Shown: piece by piece, positions 1 through 10,200 of the stretch | Layout: every line of letters begins with the position of its first letter | Numbering within the stretch: the first letter of the stretch is position 1 | Assembly (NCBI GenBank): GCA_900073065.1 | Contig: FJOG01000046.1 | Location: 146,250-181,385, forward strand | Reading direction: 5' to 3' | DNA: 35,136 nucleotides | Origin: Phialocephala subalpina | Taxonomy: Eukaryota > Ascomycota > Leotiomycetes > Helotiales > Mollisiaceae | Made by a program: the position numbers and the translations under genes | Notes under the pieces: generated by a model | Databases searched by the model: none | What the model saw: only the letters and a program-made list of their open reading frames with translations | What the model was told of the DNA's origin: nothing

Positions 1-950
1 TATTTTTTTCTATTAATTAAAAAATTATATTTAATATTTTTATCGAAATTTAAGAAAATTATTTATTTTCTTTTTAATTTTTTCCTTTCTTTTTTCCAAA
101 AAAAGTTTATATTAATTTTCATAATAAATAATTAATAATATATTTATAAATTTATAAATATATATAATTTATTTGATTTATAAAAAGGAAATTTATATTA
201 TTTATAAAATTATAAATAATTTTTATTAATTAATATTAATTAGCTTATTTTATAATTAATAATATTTATTAATATTTAATAATATAATATTTAGATTTTT
301 TATTTTGAGTATTCTTTCGAAAATATATTTTTAATCTTTTGATTTTTATTTATTTTATTATTATTACGATTTATTTAATTAAATATAATTATTAAAATTT
401 TTATAATTTAAAATTTTTAAAATATTAATAAAATAAAATATTATTAATAAAATAAATTAGAAAAAGAAATATTAAATTCTTATATTAAAATAAAAGTTTT
501 CTAATATAATTATAAAATAAATTATAATATTTATTTTATTAATATAATTTATTAATATAATTTATTATTAAATATTTTTAATTTAAAAATATTAATTCCT
601 TTTAAATTATAAATTTATATTATTATTTTATATATTATAATTTATAAAATAAATGTTTTATATAAATTTAATTAATAATTATATTAAATTGGAAAATCAA
701 AGGATAAAAAAGTAAATAATAGAAATCTAAAAACTTTTTGCTTTTTATTCTAATATTTTAGAATAATTTAACCTTAAAACTTAAATAAATATTTATTTTC
801 AAGTTATTAGAGTATAATATTATTATAATAATGGATTTAAAATCGCTAATCCTGCTTTTATTATTATATATCAAATGTTATTACAATGGATATACTAGCG
901 TTTAAATACCAATTTTTACTTCTTTTTATCCATTATAATAATATAATAAT
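1..950. repeat. AT-only block (RIP-type decayed DNA)
   Basis: The stretch consists almost entirely of A and T in short TAATAA/TTTATA strings, with stops in every frame. The few remaining C and G residues often lie in TCGA-like contexts and CpA looks depleted by eye. This is the usual result of repeat-induced point mutation (CpA to TpA) acting on repeated DNA in ascomycetes. The original element can no longer be recognised. No gene is supported. Confidence 0.8.
814..949. repeat. imperfect foldback (inverted repeat) at the edge of the AT block
   Basis: The left arm (about 814-848) reads ATTATTATAATAATGGA, then TTTAAAATCGCTA. The right arm (about 896-949) contains TAGCGTTTAAA and later TCCATTATAATAATATAAT, which is its reverse complement apart from an insert of about 20 bp. 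Roughly 45 bp separate the arms. It may be a MITE-like relic. Low sequence complexity weakens the case, although the shared TAGCG/CGCTA core is not pure A+T. Confidence 0.4.
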
Positions 951-3700
951 TATCTTAGGAGAGTATTTCTCTTGGGACCCCAGGAGTCTTGGTAAAATTC
1001 ACTAATCTACGAGCGATAAACAATATGACAATGCTTCTTCTGTATATGGCTCCCGTCTTGCCTTCTCCTGAGAATCCCTCGTAGTTCCGGAATGCTCACG
1101 TGAAGATTACGCCGTACTCACGCCGTCTATACACCCCCGCCGTTAACTATACTTTCTCCAAAACCAACTCAATGCCTTCTTCTAACACACTAGCATATGC
1201 CTGGAAGAAAAAGAGAATACCAATTAAAGATAGTTAAAAGGGGAGCAAATAATACGCTATTATCAAAAACTCGCAATTACTAACTTGTTTATCGAAATAA
1301 GCTTTTATCAGAAAATGGCTAAAATAATAATAAAAGAATATTTCAGCGCAATCTTATTGTTACGGTCTTATACACGTGACCTTACATTCCCTATATAGCA
1401 TCTCTATAGCCGAGGTTTTCTTGATATCAAACATCAATCATCAATATTATCATCACTACAACCAACCGTAACTTCCGTTACACTTATCTCCACGTACAAA
1501 GAGGTAATTATTAACTTATTTATAGTATATATATAGGATATTTACTAATATTATCTTAGAGGAATGCCAATTGAAAGCCAACTTTTTACATTAGGACAAG
1601 AGGTAATACTAAACGATTTAAAAGAAATAATTCTCATATTAACGAAGAGGTTAGAAACTTTATAGTTATAAATATAAGGGTCGTAAATATAAGAGTAACC
1701 GAGGATGGCAATAATCCAAAACCAGCTTTTGAGTCTATTGGTTCCGATGTAATTAAGGCTCTTTGCAAAGTGATAAAACGGTGGTTTAAACAAAGCATCA
1801 AAACTTAGATATATATCCTAGAGCTACGTAAATGGCATAGGATGCTTTGCTTATACTTAATTCTAAAGAAAGTCAGCAAATGCAAATCAAATAACCTTTA
1901 ATTAATAGACTCCTATTTACTTCCGCCACCGGAAATTCTTTAGGCCTTGCGGATATATATAATGCAAAATTATCTCCACCACTAAGAAACGCTCTAATTG
2001 ATTATCAACGCCCTCCTAAGCTTATTAGGTTACCACCTAGTTCTCATAAGCTATCAACCCTAGGTACTCTGGCCTTGGGACGGTTTCAACCGAATCCGAA
2101 CATATTGCCAATCACTCGAGAAGCGGAATAACATCCGAGTGAATTATCAGCTCCCAGGAGAATCGATAAACATCCGCAGAGTATCCTTATGGCTAAAAAA
2201 GATACTATTCATCAAAGTTTGGCATCTCAAAAACCTCTATAAGCACGCAAACTAATCAACCGGACTCGGGAGATAATCTTCCACCACATTATACTAGCGT
2301 ATATTATCTTGGAACTATTCGGAACAATAAAGGAAAAGCCATATCTAAATCCATTAATTTAGAGTTATTTCAATCGCATACCCAAGATTCTAATCTGCTT
2401 GGTATGCCTTAATTACCCCACCAAACCTCGATACGGAACATAAGTGCCGGAAAGCCGTGGACTAGCTCGCTTAATAGCCGCTATAACCAGCCTGCTTAGT
2501 AGTTAAACAAACCGAGATCAGATAATACCAGTGAAGCTTCCCAAAGTCAAGGAATTGCTATAGTCGACGCCAACAAACCACGACAGCCACATACGTCCCT
2601 CCCAGTCTCGAATTTCTCTGGACCAGCCCTATCTCACTCGTCTACTACCTCCAACTTAGCAGGCACTAGGGCCTCTTATGTTCGCCACCTTATACTAGGT
2701 GAAATACTATAAACGCAATAGCTTCTGCTTTTCTGGCAAGCTCCATATCGGCTTCCAACCTTGAAAATATCAGAGTAGCCCCTGATCACCAACCACTAGC
2801 TCCCACAGTCACGCGAAAACACTACGACTTCCGCCTCCTTATCCTCCCCACCTTGGACCAGACAACAATAACACCATAACACGGCAGGCACACTTAATAT
2901 CAACTCAAGCGAGTCATATTAGCCACCAACATCCAGAATCAATCAAATATTTATCACCCTTGCCTCATTACAACGACATATAAATGAATGTTATTACGGG
3001 TATTTTGGAGATATCAAAGACTACAAATAACAAGAAAAGCCTCAGGGATAAGGCTACAAAACTTGTAAGATAATTAACTTAAACCCGTGATATATACTAA
3101 TTAATATATAAATAGCTAGGCGAGAGGATATAAAACTAGAAGAAAACGAAACCACGGGAAGGCAAAAACGGGTATACCTAAATCCCTGCGGAGCTTGGTC
3201 AACAAATATAGCGCAAAGGGAATAATGGCAATCACTGCTCGTGGCTTTCCCATTTAGCAAGTTGGTACAAGACAAGGAGTAATAGGCGAACCCTACGCGG
3301 AACTAACCATTAGAGTTAGGCAAATATGCATAATTCATGGAAGTTCCACGGTACTATATTGTTATAAGCATCGGAAGGTCTCCGTTTCAGATCAAGCTCA
3401 TCAACCATCCCAACCAGGAGCAACTACTCAGCCTAAAGGATCGAGCATTCATAGATTAGCAAAGTTCCCTTTATCGCCTCCCGAGATCATTATTAGACTT
3501 CAAATAAACGAGGCGGGAAAATTCAGCGCGCCCTATGACTTCTCCGTCTAAGACGTAAAATCAAAACTACGGAGTTTTTTGCCTAGTTCGGAAGTCAAAC
3601 TAATCGTGGCGGTATAAAAGGTCCACTGCTTCTAACTTTTACTGCTAAAGATATAAATACTAGTCCGAAAATCGCGCGATATTACAATACTCAACGAGGA
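950..3700. other. decayed region without an intact gene
   Basis: This is moderately AT-rich sequence lying between the AT block and the helicase relic. All frames are broken at short intervals; the longest open stretches are about 70-80 codons and resemble no family known to me. Some plus-strand stretches (for example 1685-1790 and 2200-2400) have protein-like composition interrupted by TAA and TAG, as expected if CAA and CAG codons were mutated. An old retroelement is the likeliest origin (inference). I could not find a reverse transcriptase, integrase or protease motif. Confidence 0.5.
1391..1665 (+). pseudogene. gene-like leader relic: TATA, 5' intron, short ORF
   Basis: A TATA-like CTATATAG at 1391-1398 is followed by a leader rich in CATCA and CAACC. 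An apparent 56-nt intron at 1504-1559 has the donor GTAATT, the branch site TACTAAT (1543-1549) and the acceptor TTAG. Five bases after the acceptor an ATG at 1564 opens a 33-codon frame that starts MPIESQLF and ends in TAG at 1663-1665. Beyond it the reading frame is broken repeatedly. This order of parts is what a fungal gene or the 5' end of an LTR retroelement would show. The encoded peptide is not recognised. Confidence 0.35.
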
Positions 3701-3842
3701 CGATTTCCGTTAGATAAGAAAACATATTATGACGCAGCTTAACAATGCGAGATTATTCATGCCGGGATTAAAGAACTTTGCTGTTTTAGTCGCCGATCCA
3801 GGATGGGTTTCTCTTCGTAGGAGAAGATGAGAACTATTCCTA

Positions 3843-4530
3843 TTTCCACACATGCGGTGTTGACTTCCGTTGCGTGTATAACCTTTCAAAGAGAGAAATA
3901 TCAAACTGCTGGGATATGGCATGTTTCATGTTTCTGGAACGGTGGCTCCGAGCTGGGCATGGTCTCCAACTAGGATGGCTTTTCTGGCAGCCCTTGACGA
4001 GAGGGATAAGAGAAGCGGTCTCTGTTTGTTGGGAGGCCTCATCGACGATCATGGTGTTGAAAACCCCAATTTTTCTTCTCTGGAACATACCGCGAGAACG
4101 ATGTAATGTTACGATGTGATGATCCAGGCGTTCAACAGAGCAATTGGCTCTCTGCAGATGCAGACCTCCTTGCGAAGCGCAGCAGGATAGTTGCTATTTT
4201 CTATTCTCACACGGCAACCATCACCAGCGCAACCAAATTTCTCAGTTCCAAGAGTCCCTTGTTGGAACCGGCTCCCTCCAGAAAATGGCTTTCCAATTCT
4301 GAGTTCAAAAACAGTTCCCAGTTACAAGTTTCGTTTGAAGTTGCTAGAGCAGTTAGAAAGCTCGTAGAGGGCATTGCACCGCACAATGACAAAAACAACG
4401 ATATCTGCTTCACGGCCCTGAAACCCATCAACGCTGAACACTTGCACATTAGTAAAGTAAGACAGCTTACTCTTCAGAAGCTCCACTTGGCGGCTGTAAG
4501 GTGTGAGAACGGCTGTTTTGTTGTTTTTAT
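3843..4530 (-). pseudogene. scrambled relic of a superfamily-1 (UPF1/NFX1-like) RNA helicase
   Basis: Two helicase pieces are readable on the minus strand. From about 4088 down to 3850 the text reads MIVDEASQQTET (motif II), then in a shifted frame AILVGDHAQLGATV (motif III), then back in the first frame QQFDISLFERLYTQ, a run typical of this family. From about 4530 to 4372 the text reads AVLTPYSRQVELL and then VFSVDGFQGREADIVVF with VRCN (motifs V-VI; VDGFQGRE at 4409-4432). In a working helicase motifs V-VI follow motifs II-III; here they lie upstream of them. No P-loop (motif I) was found. Both pieces are therefore dead, rearranged fragments of one gene or of two copies. Confidence 0.75.
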
Positions 4531-5064
4531 TGCTGGGGATTTTGGTGTTCGGTTGCCTCCTGATGTTGCTGTGCAGTGAGCCCTAGCCCCTAGCGATGAG
4601 CCCTAATTGGGAGGTGTCCTCCAAAACACGATCGAGCTGATCCAATCCAACTTCATCACATTACAAGAAGCGAACCCCTGACCATCACGTGAGCCTGGCC
4701 TGAGAGGTGCCGACTATAGACATGACCTAGTGTCTTGCCATTCTTCTGACATAGAGATGTTCACTCTCATTCCGTCTTTCTTCTGGCTGCGTGTTGTCTC
4801 AGGAAAGAGGTGGTGAGGTTGGGCTTGAGAGCTTCAAAAACTTCGTTGCGGGGAATCCAGAAGCAAGCGGTCGTGCGAACATGATCACGAAACAACTGAA
4901 GACCAGTAGTCTTTTGGTTCATTTCGCAAGATGCTACTCATACAATTGTGGACCTGCAGACACTATGCTTCAACGGCACCACCCTCTTGGTCATCCGCAC
5001 CCAGTGAAAATGACCTTACGCCAGGAATCTGGTCGTTGTCCGGATCAGCATCAGCTATGACTTG
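4531..5064. other. intergenic, nothing recognised
   Basis: A plus-strand frame of 89 codons at 4791-5060 has no recognisable motif and no gene-like context. The stretch may contain more decayed helicase DNA, but no motif could be read. Confidence 0.4.
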
Positions 5065-5934
5065 CTAATCGGTCGAGAGGTGCGGCTCATTCCCATCTTC
5101 GGCAGATTCTGTGTTGCCAATGTCTAAGTCTTCAGCACCCGGTGAAGTTGAACCTTCGCCACCACCCTCCCCGCTGGCAGCATTCAACTCCCCTCCGATC
5201 TTCAGCAGTCCACCCAACGAAACTACCTCGTATTGTCTTTTCTTCAGGTCTTTCAATGTGTATTCAAGCTGATGAGTTTCGAACGACGTCTTTTCCTCCA
5301 GAACCATCACTCCACCCGACAGCCCCGACAACACGTTGTTTAACATATTCTCCGGTGCCCTGTCAAACACACTTAGCCGCTTCTCGGGATAGACGGCGCC
5401 TAGCACGACCTTATATCCAGACCGCTCGACGCGCTCCACCATTTCATCTTTACAATTCTTCGTCGGGGGGTAGAGATACTTCGGACCATTCTTGTTTCAG
5501 GAAGCATCTCCTCGACCGTCCCGATCTTCCAAGATGTAGGACTCTCGTCCAAGGGTTGGTTGCCCAATTCATGACCCTCATCGTGAATGAGTTTTGCGAG
5601 GTCTGCATGTTCGTTCTGATCGTTCGCCTCCCGTAATCGCCGGTGTGTTTTTGATGAAAAAAGTAGCTTTCGCATCGAAACTTTCCAAGAGAGCCAGTAC
5701 GCTAGGTGTTATGGATGAAGGAGCATCGATGAGAGCGAGCGCAACGACTTTCCTAGATGCTACTGGTGAAATCTGAAGCAATGCGGTCGTGTCCACCCAG
5801 CATAGTGGTGTTAGGTCTGGCCAACCCAGAGATCCAAAATCCGGGCAGCCCTTGGGGCATCTGCTACCATCCACCCAGATTAGCGGACTTCGATCTGGTG
5901 GGCTTCTAGGAGATTCAAACCTGAGCGCGCCCAT
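5065..5934 (-). pseudogene. polysaccharide deacetylase (NodB/CE4) homologue, frameshifted
   Basis: The minus strand encodes a fungal NodB-fold protein in three frames. From the ATG at 5934 it reads to KVVALALIDAPSS and DAKATFFI, the first beta-alpha unit of the fold. The frame changes near 5648-5652, a run of five T. It then reads ADLAKLIHDEGHELGN, changes again near 5470-5490, and continues with ERVERSGYKVVLGAVYP, ending in an acidic, Gly-rich tail with a stop at 5065. Family members bind a metal through Asp-His-His and use a first Asp as base. Here the usual DD is ID, and the His after GHELGN is Gln, so activity would be doubtful even without the frameshifts. No introns explain the shifts. 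Decay or assembly errors in homopolymers are both possible. No in-frame ATG lies upstream of 5934. Confidence 0.7.
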
Positions 5935-6469
5935 TGTACGTTGTAAGTCGTTGCAACGTGTTGAAGAGAGCCGGACTGAGACATGCTTGATTATTGGAAG
6001 AATATAGAGATGATCTTGGTCGATGAATGAGGTGGAAGAGTGGTGGAGATGGTGGTCTCGGTGGCAGAGAAGCAGAAAGTGATTTTTGGAAAATGAAAAC
6101 GACAAGCGAAGCGAAAGGGTTTATATAGAAGTCCAGTCGGACGAAGTCCCCCGGAGGGCGCTACACCACTTTTCTCCCCTTCCCCCAACCCACAGTCGTG
6201 ACATTCCTCGCCCCTTGACGTGAGCCGGAGTGCCAGTCCTTGGCCAGGAGTGGCTAGATTTGTGAAGGGATCATCATAATGTATGGCCCAATCGACGAAA
6301 CTGAAGAGAGCAAGAAGAATGAATTGTTCCTCGCACCTGTACTCATACCGCTCGATCCTCAACTAAATTGCAGGATCAAAACAGAATGGGAGCTGGCTGG
6401 GAGACCTGAGGCATACTGTGAGGTACGAACTCTTAAGTATTACTGACGATACGAAGGCAAGGAAGAGTT
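5935..6469. other. upstream region of the deacetylase relic
   Basis: The stretch holds the promoter of the deacetylase copy (a TATA-like site is annotated separately). No other coding sequence is supported; the open frames here lack motifs. Confidence 0.4.
6120..6127 (-). promoter_or_regulatory. TATA box of the deacetylase relic
   Basis: TATATAAA reads on the minus strand about 190 bp upstream of the first ATG (5934). Transcription would be expected to start near 6090, giving a leader of about 150 nt. It suggests that the deacetylase copy was, or still is, transcribed. Confidence 0.4.
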
Positions 6470-6756
6470 CGAATGGTTGTGGGGAAATACAGTCCATCCT
6501 CCAGTAGGGGGTACCAGCGCCGAGGTGCCACAATTGAAGAACAAGAACTCATCCCACCCTACGCAGCACCACCATGGTGGCAGGGACCAAGTATAAGGAT
6601 TGCTCCAAGCTCGGAAATGGCCAGGAATCAGCACAAAGAATGTCTCAAAACACCCTTCGAACTACATATTCATTCATACCGACGGAAGCGGCATCGACAA
6701 TCAAATAGGAGCTGCAGCAGTGTCGCCCCTGATAAGATGCGGGTAATATATAACCT
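6470..6756 (+). mobile_element. Tad1-like LINE fragment (linker and start of RNase H)
   Basis: The plus strand reads PPYAAPPWWQGPSIRIAP and then, after one frame change, IHTDGSGIDNQIGAAAVSPL. The TDGSGI and IGAAAV strings are the first beta strand and catalytic-Asp region of the RNase H domain that ends ORF2 of fungal Tad1-clade non-LTR retrotransposons, and APPWW is typical of the linker before it. The frame is broken by a 4-bp tandem duplication (TTCATTCAT, about 6670-6677). Neither the reverse transcriptase upstream nor the rest of RNase H downstream is present, so this is a short internal fragment. It lies about 470 bp upstream of the CorA-like gene on the same strand. Confidence 0.75.
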
Positions 6757-7227
6757 CAGTTGATTCCATGATAGCTTCATCATCGATTAATCAATGTCTT
6801 TCCCCCTCTGATCACTCGTAATATGCCCTACTCATTCGTGTTCTTGACACATCAGCATCAACGTCTCAACCGTCCCTCCAAAAGTACCCTTCCCTCCCCT
6901 GTATCTTCCGAGTCGAGATATGGGTGGAATGGTAGACATCAACACTGATATCAAGAACAGCAAGAAACCTGGGGCTTCTGCTCAAAGTACATACTTAGGA
7001 GGAAAATATTCAGGGGTACGTACCCCTCAATATGCGCATGCTTTATCCCGCGCTGCAGGTGTTCGGGGATAATCAGATCACATGATGCATTTTGCAGCCC
7101 CCAAATTACAGCTCAGCCCTCGTGCGGCTGAGATGAAATTTCTGCCTTGCTCATCACTCACTCTCATAAAATCTCAATTTACTCTCTATATACTTATTAT
7201 ATACGCAATTCACCAGTCATCAGCAAT
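6757..7227. other. promoter region of the RS/CorA-like gene
   Basis: Non-coding. CATAAAA near 7168 and TATATACTTATTATATA around 7187-7203 are candidate TATA elements shortly before the ATG at 7228. Nothing else is recognised. Confidence 0.4.
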
Positions 7228-10200
7228 ATGAGCTATTACGACGACGAGGATGAGCTCGACATCCGAGTGCGCAGCGGTCGGGTCTCGCCTCAACCGGCCG
7301 TGTACCCAGAGCACCGCTATTTTCCAGCGGCTGCTAGTCCTACCCGACGAGCACCAGCGCGTCACCGTCCTCCTCCCATTCATCCCCCTCGTGCTATCCG
7401 TCGAGCATCAACTTTGCCCGTTCGATTTGACGATGAGCGAGAGATTGAACGAGAAGTACGGCGTCGGAGACAGCGGGACTCTGGACGCCCAGACATCTCG
7501 CCGGAACGGATAATTCCTGAATCTACTGGTCATGAGAGTGATGAGGCCGAGGCGATTGAGCTGAGTCCACGCCGTGGGAGTGTGGAGGAACAGGAATTCA
7601 GAAGAGAACCGGTGATTATCAGTAACAGATCAAGACATATACATGTTTCTAGGTCTACTAGATCTAGATCTAGATCTAGGTCGCGAAGTCCCGTGAGAAA
7701 TCGAAGCAGGAGTCCTCAAAGGTCACGATCCATCTCCCCCCGTCCAGGTTACGAGCGAGAACGCAACAGGCGAAATCCCCAGCGACTTCGAGAGGAACGA
7801 GAACGCCTCGCTGAAGAATTATTACGGGAACGAGAGTTACGAGAACGAATCAATAAAGAAGATGATTACTTGGCATATCGCTCACGTGATGCCTATCTTA
7901 CGCGGGATCGGTATGTGGGTGCAGATGATTATTTGGAGAAAGAGGGGTATTCGTTCTTGTTGTCGAGACATACGAAGAGCTCTTGGAGTCGGGATAGTAC
8001 TCTAGGATCTGTTTCTGATGCGTCGGAACCGGAGACTACGCCTGCGCCGCAGGTTGCAGCGGCGCCGCAGGTGGGGAAGGTATTGAGGGTTTGGAGCTCG
8101 AAATATACAGGTGATGGGTCGCTTGGGGGATTGCAATCTGCAGAGTTGACGGTTATGGATGATGATCAAGGGTCTAGGAAAGGAGCACAACCTGTCTTTC
8201 GGTGGATGTAAGTAAACAGTCCGTGAATTGGGAGTTGAAGCTGATGTGTAGGTAGCCAATTTGAGGATCTCAGCATGAATTTCGACAGATTCGAGGTAAG
8301 ATATTGCATTGTATGAGCTGTCATGTCGACTAACAGGATGTCTGGACTGGGTGTAAAAGTATTTCTAGCCTCACGGACTCTCAAAATTCCGGCATATCCA
8401 AGATTCTCACTCGAGTACGAAGGAAATTCGGTTCCTCCACCCCCCTATTCATGTCCTCAGGCCGTGACACTAATTATCCAACAGACAAGCCTATGCAAGC
8501 TAGAAGTGGAACGAAAGTCAGGTTCATGGTCCCTGGAGTACTTCAAGGACCATTACTCAAAGATCCGCGTGACAATCTCTCGAGATCTGGGACCGTGACC
8601 TGGATCTGCCTACCCTACTTCTGCTTGCAGAAATACTCTGGAAGCATCTCTGGCTTACCCGCTTCCTCGCATCCTATGAAGACATTGCTACAGGCTCGGT
8701 TCTCGTTGACGAGAAAGGAAAGAGATATGCAACAGGCGGCGTGTCACTTGCTTGGTACACCCCAAGACCATTGTTTTCATATCGCACAGATTTGGTGTCT
8801 CATACTTGATGACGGTAAGTTCTTTTAGAAGTGATCCAGTGGCGCGTATTGACGGCGTTTAGATCTTCTGATTACCTGTGCCAGAACTCCTATTCCCTCG
8901 CTCACTGGTAAATCTATTTCACTCTCCCCTGCGCCCAAATATCAGCAGCTCTCTCGGATACGGCGAAGCCTATCAAAGCACCTCCTTGTGTCATGCGACA
9001 AATTGCTCTGGTCTTTTCCATTAGAAGAATGTCAGACATGGTTTGTAAGTATTGAATGATCAAGAACACAAGCAGTGCTGATTATTGGCAGGCATTTGTA
9101 TCACATTTCTGGGAGTATTGGCCAAGGCGGCTTCAGTTCTCCAATGGGAAAGTCATCACTCCTGATATGTGGCCAAAACTTATCGTTAGAGCGGCGAAGA
9201 CTACAGTTCGAATTGAACTCCATTTCAGGCAGGTCCAAATCTTATGTGACGACTTGAAGCAGTAGCTAATCAACCCAGGCCGAGCATCAAAGAGCCTGCT
9301 AAAGGAATACTCCTTTACTCGAACGCCTCAACTGTTTCGGATGAAACTACCAACAGTGAAGGTGATTTAGTTGCTCAGGAAACTCCAGGTGCAAACGAAG
9401 CATCCAGCTCAACTCCTCAACCCGCCTCCACCGAGCCTCCGAACCAGGAGATCCCTTCCACTTCTGGAGATCAGTCTACCTTACACCCAGATACGGCCAG
9501 AGAGCCGCAATGCGCCCCCAGGAACCGCTCCTCGAACCGATCGCCAAGCCCAGGATCGGATGTTCTGTCGAAGGATTTCCATGTATTTACTTGGTTGAAC
9601 GAGAAACAACCAACGACATGGCCAGCCCGCTCGCCATCGAATGAACCCCAAGCCGACATAGATATTGGCGAGCCCAGGCCGGACGGACCTTTCAGCATCG
9701 ATCAAGAGAGTATGAAGGCTGATCTAAAGGAAATCGACCATTTCCTAAAACACAGAACTGGCTTCGAAGAACGTCTGATATACAAAACCTGCCCACCACG
9801 AACGAGAACGCAGATTTACGAGCTGATAAAGAAGGACGAGAAAGATGTTACTGGATTCAAAGGGGATACTCTGAGGCAGCGTAAGGCATTTGAGGATGAA
9901 GTTGAGATTTTGAACAAGGCAGAGTCATTGTTACAATTTTTCATCCCTTCTTCCTTCGAAGGTCCGACTGTTGGGAAGTTCTGGGGAGCTTTGTTTCGTC
10001 TGCTGGGTGTGAGTGCTACTCCTTTCTTTAAATATGTTATTCTACACCTCTCAAAACAACCACTGATATGTGTAACAGTCTATTGCTGACGTATATCGAA
10101 TTTCCCGGAACAGTATCAGCCCACGAGATGCTAGAGAAATCTCCTTTTGGCTTACCGAAACGTCTCGAAGGCTTCAACTCTTCAAAGACATCTTCTCTCA

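Noticed and set aside
4106..4579. 157-codon plus-strand open frame
   Set aside because: The opposite strand of the same DNA carries helicase motifs, and the plus-strand text has no recognisable content.
5905..5925. Reverse-strand GGTTTGAATC resembling a tRNA T-arm
   Set aside because: It lies inside the coding part of the deacetylase relic, and no cloverleaf can be drawn.
8907..8955. Apparent intron GTAAAT...CAG inside exon 4 of the CorA-like gene
   Set aside because: The sequence reads through in frame without a stop into SRIRRSLSKHLLVS, and removing it puts the conserved LEECQTWF out of frame.
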